NCBI GenBank assembly: GCA_012514785.1
Contig: JAAYZP010000345.1
Location: 1 to 11,701, forward strand
DNA length: 11,701 bases
Direction of reading: 5' to 3'
Origin: Propionibacterium sp.
GTDB taxonomy: Bacteria > Actinomycetota > Actinomycetes > Propionibacteriales > Propionibacteriaceae
The position numbers were made by a program, and so were the translations under genes. Within the stretch, counting starts at the first letter, position 1. Each line of letters begins with the position of its first letter. Under the pieces are notes generated by a model. That model was not told the DNA's origin, did no database searches, and was given only the letters and a program-made list of their open reading frames with translations. Of the stretch, positions 5,471 to 11,701 are shown one piece after another.

Positions 5471-6379
5471 TCCACCAACGCAATCCGCAGGATCGGCGGC
5501 GCGCTGCTGGCAGGGACCCTCGCTGTCTCACTGGCTGCATGCGGCACGGATGACGACGGCGGGGCAGGCGGCGACACGGGCGGCGAGCTCGGCACCGTTC
5601 GCATCGGGTTCATCCCGGCCTGGACCGACGGGCTCTCGATGGGGCACCTGCTGAAGAACCAGATCGAGAAGGTGGGATACACCGTCGAGATCGAGGAACT
5701 GGGCGACAACGGCCCGCTCTACGCCGGCCTGGCGCAGGGCGACCTGGACCTCTACACCTCCGCCTGGCCGGAGAAGGCGCACAAGCCCTACATGGACGAA
5801 TTCGGCGACCGGCTCGAGTCGGTCGGCGCCTACTACGACAACTCCACCTTCTCGCTGTCGGTGCCGAGCTATTCGGAGCTACAGTCCGTGGAGGACCTGC
5901 CCGACTACTTCGACGAACTCGACGGCCGCATCGTCGGCATCGAGCCCGGCGCGGGCCTGACCGACGTCGTCAACACGTCCGTCATCCCCGCCTACGGGCT
6001 GGAGAACTTCGAGCACGTGACCTCCTCGACGACGGCCATGCTCGCCGAGCTGAACTCCGCCGTGATGAGCGAGGAGGAGATCGTCGTCACGATGTGGAGC
6101 CCGTTCTGGGCCATCTCCGAGTTCGACCTCCGCCCGCTGGAGGAGCCGCAGGGCGCCTTCGGCGAGCCCGAGTCGCTGCACACGCTGGCCACCGCCGGCT
6201 GGTCCGACGACCACCCGGAGCTCGCCGAGTGGATCGGGCAGGTGCAGCTCGACGACGCCGAGTTCGGCTCGCTGGAGTACACCGTCGTGAACGACTTCGA
6301 CGAGGGCGACGAGCAGTCGGCCATCGAGGCGTGGCTCGAGGAGAACCCGGACGTGCTGCCGGAGCTGCCTGAGCTCTGA
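5468..6379 (+). CDS. proX: Betaine-type substrate-binding lipoprotein, copy 2, with ACG at the start position
   Basis: The 303-residue frame encodes a complete OpuAC/ProX binding protein: signal peptide with lipobox LAAC (Cys25 when the ACG is counted as residue 1), a D/G-rich linker, GFIPAW (W52), YTSAWPE, IVGIEPGAG, TSSTTAML and MWSPFW, ending PDVLPELPEL. It is close to copy 1 with no gaps in the binding domain. The start is the problem. By alignment with copies 3 and 4 the initiator should be at 5468, but the codon is ACG and the Shine-Dalgarno is weakened. The only in-frame upstream start is TTG 5393, which lies at the end of a hairpin stem without a ribosome binding site. The gene may be poorly translated from ACG, silent, or miscalled by a sequencing error. 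The intact frame argues that any loss is recent or that some expression remains. Confidence 0.8.
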   Translation, partial: TSTNAIRRIGGALLAGTLAVSLAACGTDDDGGAGGDTGGELGTVRIGFIPAWTDGLSMGHLLKNQIEKVGYTVEIEELGDNGPLYAGLAQGDLDLYTSAWPEKAHKPYMDEFGDRLESVGAYYDNSTFSLSVPSYSELQSVEDLPDYFDELDGRIVGIEPGAGLTDVVNTSVIPAYGLENFEHVTSSTTAMLAELNSAVMSEEEIVVTMWSPFWAISEFDLRPLEEPQGAFGEPESLHTLATAGWSDDHPELAEWIGQVQLDDAEFGSLEYTVVNDFDEGDEQSAIEAWLEENPDVLPELPEL

Positions 6380-6395
6380 GTCAGGAACTTGTGGG

Positions 6396-6429
6396 GGGGG
6401 CGGGACCCGGATGAACGAGTCCCGCCCCC
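6396..6429 (+). terminator. Hairpin between proX2 and proX3
   Basis: GGGGGCGGGAC (6396-6406) and GTCCCGCCCCC (6419-6429) form a perfect 11-bp stem around CCGGATGAACGA, nearly the same loop as the hairpin after proX1. No T-tract follows. The ATG inside the loop (6411) is in frame with proX3 but is not its start. Confidence 0.65.
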
Positions 6430-6452
6430 GGCCGAACCCCGGCGCGGGGCCA

Positions 6453-6472
6453 CGCACGGCAATCGTCGTGCG
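6453..6472 (+). promoter_or_regulatory. Small leader hairpin before proX3
   Basis: CGCACG (6453-6458) pairs with CGTGCG (6467-6472) around an 8-base loop, eight bases before the Shine-Dalgarno AAAGGA (6481-6486). It matches the position, but not the sequence, of the small hairpin before proX2. Confidence 0.4.
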
Positions 6473-6491
6473 AGTCAACGAAAGGAACACC

Positions 6492-7376
6492 ATGTCCAAC
6501 AACGCAATCCGCAAAGTGGGCGGTGCGCTGCTGGCAGGAACGGTCGCTCTCTCTCTGGCCGCGTGCGGCTCGGCCTCGGACGGGGAGGACGACACCAAGG
6601 AGCTGTCGATCGGACTCATCCGCGCTTGGTCGGACACCGAGGTCGCCGCGGCGCTCCTGGAACACAAGGCCCTCGAACTGGGCTACGAGGTCACGTGGGA
6701 GGACCTCAACGATCCACCGCTGCTCTACGCCGGCGTGGCGCAGGGCGACGTCGACGTCTACGCGTCGGCGTGGATCGACCGGACCCACAAGGAGTACTAC
6801 GAACGCTACGACGACGGCCTCGAGATCCTCGGCAAATACCACGAGGGCGAGGGCAACATGCTCGCCGTGCCGAGCTACTCCGCGATGCAGTCGATCGAGG
6901 ACATCCACGACCACTGGGATGAGATCGGCCAGCAGATCGTCGGCATCGAGCCGGGCGCGGGCCTGACTCAGCAGATGGTGGAGGAGGTGCTGCCGGCCTA
7001 CGGCTTCGAGGAGGCCGACATGATCACCTCCTCGACGCCGGCGATGCTGATCGAGCTCCAGAGCGCGATGGATGCCGGCGAGGAGATCGTCGTCACCCTG
7101 TGGAGCCCGTTCTGGGCCACGACGCAGATGGACGTCCGCCCGCTGGACGACCCGTTGAACGCGTTCGGTGACTCGGAAGGCATCTACTACGTGGGGACCG
7201 CCGGATTCGCCGAGGAGCGTCCGGACCTCGCCGAGTGGCTCGAGGACTTCGAGCTCACCGAGGACGAGTTCGGGTCGCTGGAGAATCTGATCGTCAACGA
7301 GTACGAGGACGGGGAGGAGGACCTGGCCATCGCAGAGTGGCTCGAGGACTACCCCCACGTGTTCGACGAATCGTAG
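6492..7376 (+). CDS. proX: Betaine-type substrate-binding lipoprotein, copy 3
   Basis: This 294-residue lipoprotein has lipobox LAAC (Cys25) and a very short acidic linker before the binding domain begins at ELSIGLIRAW. Motifs match the OpuAC/ProX family: YASAWIDRTH, IVGIEPGAGLTQQM, TSSTPAML and LWSPFW. It differs from copies 1 and 2 in ways shared with copy 4: DPPLLY in place of GPLY, GLTQQM after EPGAG, and different residues where copies 1 and 2 have GAYYDN. Different ligand preference is therefore plausible. ATG 6492 follows AAAGGA with a five-base spacer; the in-frame ATG 6411 lies in a hairpin loop and is rejected. It sits in the same direction as proVW and has no own permease or ATPase, so it should feed ProVW. 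It appears intact. Confidence 0.93.
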   Translation: MSNNAIRKVGGALLAGTVALSLAACGSASDGEDDTKELSIGLIRAWSDTEVAAALLEHKALELGYEVTWEDLNDPPLLYAGVAQGDVDVYASAWIDRTHKEYYERYDDGLEILGKYHEGEGNMLAVPSYSAMQSIEDIHDHWDEIGQQIVGIEPGAGLTQQMVEEVLPAYGFEEADMITSSTPAMLIELQSAMDAGEEIVVTLWSPFWATTQMDVRPLDDPLNAFGDSEGIYYVGTAGFAEERPDLAEWLEDFELTEDEFGSLENLIVNEYEDGEEDLAIAEWLEDYPHVFDES

Positions 7377-7400
7377 AGATCTGGACAACGAAGAACCGCC

Positions 7401-7430
7401 GAGGGGCGGGGCAGCAAAGCTCCGCCCCTC
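7401..7430 (+). terminator. Hairpin after proX3
   Basis: GAGGGGCGGGGC (7401-7412) pairs with GCTCCGCCCCTC (7419-7430), 12 pairs including one G-T wobble, around AGCAAA. It lies 24 bases after the stop and has no T-tract. Its position matches the hairpins after proX1 and proX2, though the loop differs. Confidence 0.65.
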
Positions 7431-8398
7431 GTGCTGTCCCGGGAATAAGGTGCCCGGGGCATGACGTGCGGCGCAACGTCGTGCGAACCAATGGAAAGGA
7501 ACACCATGTCCACCAACGCAATCCGAACAACAGGAAGTGCGCTGCTGGCGGGAACCATCGCCGTCTCCCTGGCCGCCTGCGGCACGGATGACGGCTAAGG
7601 GGACGACGAGCTCACGCTCGGCGTCCTACGTCACTGGTCAGATACCGAGCTGGCCGGGGCACTCATGGAATACAAGGCCCTCGAGCTGGGATACACCGTC
7701 TCGTGGGAGGAACTCACCGATCCGCCGCTGCTCTATTCGGCCGTCGCCGACGGGCAGGTCGACGTCTACCCGTCGTCGTGGGCGGAGCGCAACCACGTCG
7801 GCTACATCGAGCCCTACGCGGAACAACTCGAGGATCTCGGCGCCTACCAGAGCGGGGCGATCAGCTTCCTTGCGGTGCCGGAGCACAGCGAGATGCAGTC
7901 GATCGAGGACATCCCGGAGTATTGGGAGGAGATCGGCGAGCGCATCGTCGGTATCGAGCCCGGCGCCGGGCTGACGCAGCAGATGATCGACGACGTGCTG
8001 CCGGCGTACGGGTTCGAGGAGACCGACATGGTCACGAGCTCCACCCCGGCGATGCTCGTCGAGCTGGAGAACGCCATTGCGGCCGGCGAGGAAGTCGTCG
8101 TGACGCTGTGGAACCCGTACTGGCCGATGTCGGAATTCGACGTCCGCCCGCTGGATGACCCGCTGGGCGCCTTCGGGGAGCCGGAGGGTCTGCACTACGT
8201 CGCGACCGCCGGCTTCTCCGAGGAGCACCCGGAGCTCGCGGAGTGGGTTGAGGACTTCGAGCTGAGCGACGACGAGTTCAACGCGCTGGAGAATCTCATC
8301 GTCAACGAGTACGAGGACGGCGACGAGCAGGCCGCCGTCGAGGAGTGGCTGCAGGAGTTCCCCGGCACCCTCCAGCGACGGCTCTGGCGGAAACTGTC

Positions 8399-8467
8399 CG
8401 TTTTATCCCCGCGAACGCCTCCAACCCCCCAAATATGGGCCTCAGAGCTGTTCGCGGGGATAAAACG
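8399..8467. repeat. 69-bp inverted-repeat element at the end of proX4
   Basis: CGTTTTATCCCCGCGAAC (8399-8416) and GTTCGCGGGGATAAAACG (8450-8467) are an 18-bp perfect inverted repeat around 33 bases. The size and symmetry suggest a REP or MITE-like insertion, or a very strong hairpin. It lies just past the point where proX4 homology ends and where sister genes have their stop and hairpin, so its arrival may have removed the 3' end. No T-tract follows either arm. Confidence 0.8.
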
Positions 8468-8514
8468 CCCAACCCGGGAGATCGACAGACAGACCCAGCA
8501 CGGCAGAAAAGCTT

Positions 8515-8531
8515 TAACACTCGGATTGTTA
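8515..8531 (+). promoter_or_regulatory. Weak operator-like dyad upstream of the sugar importer
   Basis: TAACA (8515-8519) and TGTTA (8527-8531) form a 5-bp dyad with a 7-base spacer in the AT-richer stretch between the broken proX4 and aglE. TTAACA here also resembles a -35 box, but I see no convincing -10. This is a guess at a control site. Confidence 0.2.
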
Positions 8532-8589
8532 GCCAAATGAGACTTGGGCGCGGATCTTTGGGGTCCTGATCTCGCTAGGGTCGGAGGGT

Positions 8590-8632
8590 GCGTCCGGTAT
8601 GCACGTGGCCGTCTCGGTCACGGTCCGGACGC
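8590..8632 (+). promoter_or_regulatory. Long stem-loop in the aglE leader
   Basis: Outer arms GCGTCCGG (8590-8597) and CCGGACGC (8625-8632) pair perfectly. Inner arms CGTGGCCG (8604-8611) and CGGTCACG (8615-8622) pair with one wobble around TCT. In all, 16 base pairs with a small internal loop lie 21 bases before the Shine-Dalgarno. No T-tract follows. It could protect the mRNA or bind a regulator. Confidence 0.5.
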
Positions 8633-8664
8633 GACCACCAGTAAGGCTCAACGAAGGAGTCCAA

Positions 8665-10050
8665 GTGAAGAAGAATGGTTTGAGGTCGGTCCTCGCAGGG
8701 GTGACGCTCGTCAGCGTCGCGCTGCTCGGCGCCTGCGCCAACGGGGAGACCGACGGGGACGTCACGGCGGACCCCACAACGGATGGGGAAACGAGCGCCC
8801 CCGTCGACGGCGAGACCGACGGCAACGGTGAAGCCACCGGCGACTGGGGTGACTTCAGCGGCGAGACGCTCAACGTCGTCGCCGCCTGGTCCGGCGGCGA
8901 ACAGGCGAACTTCGAGCAGGTCACTGCCGCGTTCGAGGAGGCCACCGGCGCCACCATCAGCTACGAGAGCTTCGGCGACAACGGCCCGACGTTCATCCAG
9001 GGTCGACTCGAGGGTGGCAACCCGCCCAACGTCGCGATCGTCGGCCAGCCCGCGCTCATGCAGCAGCTCGCCTCGGCCGGAGACATCCTGCCGCTGAACG
9101 ACGAGGTGCTCGCCGCCGTCAACGAGAACTACTCGCAGTCCTGGCTCGACCTGGGCAGCGTCGACGGTGAGGTCTACGGCGTCTGGTTCAAGGCCGCCAA
9201 CAAGTCCACCATGTGGTACAACAACGACATCTGGTCCGAGGCCGGTGCCGATCCCGCCGCCGCCGAGGAATGGGACGGCTTCCTCGAGCAGCTCGGCCTG
9301 ATCCGCGACTCCGGCTACGCCGGCATCTCGATCGGCGCCGACGTCGGCTGGCCGCTGACGGACTGGTTCGAGAACGTCTACCTCCGCACCGCGGGCGCTG
9401 AGATGTACGACCAGCTCACCAACCACGAGATCCCGTGGACCGACCCGTCGGTCCAGGAGGCGCTCGAGGTGCTCGCCACCCTGTGGGGCACCGACCTCGT
9501 CCAGGACGGCGGCGGGCAGCGCGACTTCCCGACGTCGGTGACCGAGGTGTTCGGCGCATCGCCGGCGGCGGGCACGGTCTACGAGGGTGACTTCGTCGCG
9601 GGCAACATCGCCGACGACGGCAACTCCACCGTCGGCGAGAACGCGCTGTTCTTCGACTTCCCGTCGATCAACGGCTCGGCCCCGGCCGTGGTGGGTGGCG
9701 GCGACGTCGCGATCCAGTTCACCGAGGACGAGGCCACGAGCGCGTTCATGCGCTTCCTGGCGTCGCCCGAGTCGGCCAGCATCTGGGTGCCCAACGGCGG
9801 CCTGACCTCGCCGAACTCCGGCGTCGACACGTCGCTGTACCCGGACGAGATCTCGCAGCAGATCGCCGAGGCGCTCGTCGGTGCCGAGGACTTCCGCTTC
9901 GACATGTCCGACCTGACGCCCTCGGCGTTCGGCGGTACCCAGGGCCAGGGCTTCTGGCAGGAGATGATCACGTTCTACGAGAACCCGGACGACGTGCAGG
10001 GCGCCATGGAGCGTCTCGAAGCTGCCGCCGCGTCGGCGTACAACGAGTAG
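8665..10050 (+). CDS. aglE: Alpha-glucoside-type ABC importer, sugar-binding lipoprotein
   Basis: This 461-residue extracellular binding protein belongs to the large sugar-binding family and looks closest to AglE (alpha-glucoside/maltose-like uptake). The signal peptide ends in lipobox LGAC (Cys24), followed by a long T/D/G/E linker to about residue 62. The domain then shows GETLNVVAAWSG, the family-typical RLEGGNPPNVAIVGQPALM, WLDLGSVDGEVYGVWFKA, WPLTDWFENVYLRTAGAEMY and NHEIPWTDPSV. GTG 8665 is chosen because AAGGAG (8654-8659) precedes it; the in-frame ATG 8599 lies inside a stem-loop. The permease gene follows after 31 bases. The exact sugar is inferred from family resemblance only. Confidence 0.88.
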   Translation: MKKNGLRSVLAGVTLVSVALLGACANGETDGDVTADPTTDGETSAPVDGETDGNGEATGDWGDFSGETLNVVAAWSGGEQANFEQVTAAFEEATGATISYESFGDNGPTFIQGRLEGGNPPNVAIVGQPALMQQLASAGDILPLNDEVLAAVNENYSQSWLDLGSVDGEVYGVWFKAANKSTMWYNNDIWSEAGADPAAAEEWDGFLEQLGLIRDSGYAGISIGADVGWPLTDWFENVYLRTAGAEMYDQLTNHEIPWTDPSVQEALEVLATLWGTDLVQDGGGQRDFPTSVTEVFGASPAAGTVYEGDFVAGNIADDGNSTVGENALFFDFPSINGSAPAVVGGGDVAIQFTEDEATSAFMRFLASPESASIWVPNGGLTSPNSGVDTSLYPDEISQQIAEALVGAEDFRFDMSDLTPSAFGGTQGQGFWQEMITFYENPDDVQGAMERLEAAAASAYNE

Positions 10051-10081
10051 TCTCTTACAGAACCGAGACTAGGGGCGACTC

Positions 10082-11434
10082 GTGACTGACACCGTCGCCA
10101 CTTCGACCACCGCGAGGGTCGGGAACCGTTCCCGGCCCTCGCGTTCGGGTCCGAGGTGGCTCATCATTGCTTCCTTCCTGACGCCGGCGCTGATCGTGCT
10201 GGGTGCACTGGTGGTGTACCCGATCGTGTTCACGCTCGTGCGGTCGTTCTACGACCGCGGAGGTGAGGAGTTCGTCGGCTGGACGAACTACGTGACGATG
10301 TTCACGAATGAGACGACGTTCACCGCGATTCGCAACAACGTGCTGTGGGTGCTGGTCGCGCCCGCTGCGTGCACCATCCTGGGCCTCGTCTTCGCCGTCC
10401 TGCTGGAGCGGCTCAAGTGGAAGACGGCGTTCAGGCTCATCATCTTCATGCCGATGGCCATCTCGATGCTGGCCGCCGGCGTCATCTTCCGCTCCATGTT
10501 CCAGGAGTCCCCGCAGCTGGGCACCGTCAACGCGGCGCTCGTGGCGGTGGACAGCGTCTTCAGCGACGCGGCCTACTATCCGGGCGCGAACCCGCGCGGG
10601 GACGCCGGCATCGAGGCCGAGGCGGGCATCATTGCCGCGCAGGCCGAGTTGGTGCCCGGCGAACAACAGAACTTCCCGCTCGTCGCGATCCGCCAGGACG
10701 ACGTGCCCGAGGAGGCCGTCCAGGCCGCGGCGGCGCCGTCGGCGGGGGAGGGCGAGCTCACCGGCGTGGTGTGGCTCGACGTCGTCTCCGGCGGCGGCGG
10801 TGTCAACGGCGAGATCGACGACGGCGAACGCGGGCTCCCCGGGATCCGGGTGGACGCCGTCGCGGCCGACGGCACGATCGCCGGCAACGCCGTCACCGAG
10901 GTGGACGGCACCTACGTGATCGACGGCCTCGACCCCGGCGTGAGCTACCGGCTGGCGCTGCCCGCGGCGAACTTCAGCGAGGGCTTCCAGGGGGTGAGCT
11001 GGCTGAGTTCGACGTTCATCAACGCCGTCGTGATCCTGTCCTACATCTGGATCTGGGCGGGCTTCGCGATGGTGATGATCTCGTCGGGGCTCTCCGCGAT
11101 GGACCGCTCGCTGCAGGAGGCCGCGCGCATGGACGGCGCGAACGAGTGGCGGGTGTTCACGCGGATCACCGCGCCGCTGCTCGCGCCCGTGCTGCTCGTC
11201 GTGCTCGTGACTTTGATCATCAATGTGCTCAAGATCTTCGACCTCGTCTACGTCATCCCACCGGGCACATCGAAACCGGCGGCCAACGTGATCGCGGTCG
11301 AGATGTGGACGCAATCCTTCGGCGGCGGCAACCACTACGGGCTGGGATCCGCGTTGGCGATCCTGCTGCTGGTGCTCGTGCTGCCGTCGATGATCCTCAA
11401 CATCCGCCGCTTCCGTGAGGAGCGCCGGTCATGA
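10082..11434 (+). CDS. aglF: Alpha-glucoside-type ABC permease with an inserted SdrD/Cna-B-like domain
   Basis: This 450-residue membrane subunit is much longer than the usual roughly 300 residues. Six helices are visible: about 26-52, 84-108, 117-138, 313-337, 366-388 and 420-441. The EAA loop that contacts the ATPase is intact (EAARMDGANEWRVFTRITAP, 346-365). Between helices 3 and 4, on the outer face, is an insertion of about 160 residues. Its first part is Ala/Glu-rich; its second (about 224-292) has the pattern of a SdrD/Cna-B-like beta-sandwich: GVVWLDV, then NGEIDDGERGLPGIRV, then DGTYVIDGLDPG. The domain could help dock the sugar-binding lipoprotein, but that is inference. GTG 10082 follows a weak AGGGG. 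The stop overlaps the next ATG (ATGA), coupling it to aglG. Confidence 0.88.
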   Translation: MTDTVATSTTARVGNRSRPSRSGPRWLIIASFLTPALIVLGALVVYPIVFTLVRSFYDRGGEEFVGWTNYVTMFTNETTFTAIRNNVLWVLVAPAACTILGLVFAVLLERLKWKTAFRLIIFMPMAISMLAAGVIFRSMFQESPQLGTVNAALVAVDSVFSDAAYYPGANPRGDAGIEAEAGIIAAQAELVPGEQQNFPLVAIRQDDVPEEAVQAAAAPSAGEGELTGVVWLDVVSGGGGVNGEIDDGERGLPGIRVDAVAADGTIAGNAVTEVDGTYVIDGLDPGVSYRLALPAANFSEGFQGVSWLSSTFINAVVILSYIWIWAGFAMVMISSGLSAMDRSLQEAARMDGANEWRVFTRITAPLLAPVLLVVLVTLIINVLKIFDLVYVIPPGTSKPAANVIAVEMWTQSFGGGNHYGLGSALAILLLVLVLPSMILNIRRFREERRS

Positions 11435-11701
11435 GTGAGCAGTTGACGATCGTGAAAAAGAAGAAGACGTTCGCCGGGCGCATCGTGTCCGCGCTGGGCA
11501 ACAGCGTGGTCAACATCGTGCTGGCCGTCGTGGCGGTGTTCTGGCTGGTGCCGACGTTCGGGCTGCTGCTCACGTCGCTGCGCAGCAGCGGCGACAACGC
11601 GTCGTCGGGATGGTGGAACGTGCTCACGGCCCCGACGCAGCTGACGTTGGAGAACTACCGCAACCTGCTGGAGAACGAGACGATCATCGGGTCGTTCTGG
11701 A
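11431..11701 (+). CDS. aglG: Alpha-glucoside-type ABC permease, second subunit, cut by window end
   Basis: Ninety codons are visible and the frame is open to the edge. The start ATG overlaps the aglF stop (ATGA at 11431-11434). After a short basic N-terminus (IVKKKKTF) comes the first membrane helix (about 24-48: VVNIVLAVVAVFWLVPTFGLLL) and then TSLRSSGDNASSGWW and LTLENYRNLL, the standard opening of the MalG/AglG-type permease. It pairs with the preceding permease to form the channel. No ATPase for this system is in the window; it may lie further downstream or be a shared MsmK-like subunit. Confidence 0.88.
   Translation, partial: MSEQLTIVKKKKTFAGRIVSALGNSVVNIVLAVVAVFWLVPTFGLLLTSLRSSGDNASSGWWNVLTAPTQLTLENYRNLLENETIIGSFW

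Larger units (their letters stand above)
7506..8540 (+). pseudogene. proX: Betaine-type substrate-binding lipoprotein, copy 4, broken
   Basis: It starts like an intact copy: AAAGGA, five bases, ATG 7506, and a signal peptide with lipobox LAAC (Cys25). Codon 31 is TAA (7596-7598), so translation yields only a 30-residue lipopeptide. Beyond the stop the same frame continues as a good binding domain (LTLGVLRHW, YPSSWAERN, IVGIEPGAGLTQQM, TSSTPAML, LWNPYW), closest to copy 3. The first internal ATG (7665) would give a protein without signal peptide or first cage tryptophan. Homology to the other copies stops near EEWLQEFPG (about 8365), and the frame then runs through an inverted-repeat element to an unrelated stop at 8540. 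Two independent lesions make a pseudogene the best reading. If the TAA were a sequencing error, a protein with an odd tail would remain. Confidence 0.85.

Noticed and set aside
3892..5709. Long minus-strand open frame (about 600 codons) opposite proW, proX1 and proX2
   Set aside because: It is the antisense of well-supported genes; the GC-rich third positions of the plus-strand genes keep stops rare. Its predicted protein has no recognisable domain.
6411..6491. Earlier ATG start for proX3
   Set aside because: It sits inside the loop of the intergenic hairpin, and the normal signal peptide begins at 6492 after AAAGGA.
7596..7598. Programmed stop-codon readthrough or selenocysteine in proX4
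   Set aside because: The codon is TAA, not TGA, no recoding structure is evident, and the gene also lacks its normal 3' end, so decay is simpler.
10055..11335. Long minus-strand open frame opposite aglF
   Set aside because: It is low-complexity, rich in Arg, His, Asp and Glu, and lies antisense to a clear permease gene.

Overview
The window looks like chromosomal DNA of a high-GC Gram-positive bacterium (Actinomycetota). The GC-rich codon usage, GTG starts, LxxC lipoprotein signals and the type of solute-binding proteins all point that way. A Propionibacteriales-like host is a guess I cannot test here. It runs from the end of the S10 ribosomal operon through one small defence-like gene into two ABC uptake systems.

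Layout. (1) 1-663: end of rplP, then rpmC and rpsQ, closed by a clear intrinsic terminator. (2) 671-1908: one AbiEi-like/DUF559 gene, with two ~56-bp repeats on its left (forward) and two on its right (inverted), so it sits inside a repeat-bounded module. (3) 1909-2249: a gene-free, AT-richer leader with palindromes, a possible promoter and hairpins. (4) 2250-8540: a ProU/OpuA-type compatible-solute importer (glycine betaine, carnitine or proline betaine class). It has ATPase proV with CBS domains and an acidic tail, permease proW, then four tandem proX lipoprotein genes separated by hairpins. (5) 8399-8467: an 18-bp perfect inverted-repeat element that destroys the end of the fourth proX. (6) 8665 to the edge: an alpha-glucoside-type (AglEFG) sugar importer, with the second permease cut by the window edge.

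How it works together. ProV and ProW form the membrane and motor part of the osmolyte importer, and ProX lipoproteins deliver ligand from outside. The four proX copies fall into two subtypes (1 and 2; 3 and 4). Copies 1 and 3 look healthy. Copy 2 has an intact reading frame but ACG where its sisters have the start ATG, plus a damaged Shine-Dalgarno. Copy 4 has a TAA stop just after the lipobox and no proper 3' end. The array therefore looks like an expanded family of binding proteins, part diversifying and part decaying.

The most interesting items are the proX2 start codon, the repeat-bounded AbiEi/DUF559 gene, and the AglF permease with a SdrD/Cna-B-like beta-sandwich domain inserted between its third and fourth membrane helices. 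No wholly new system can be demonstrated from this sequence alone.
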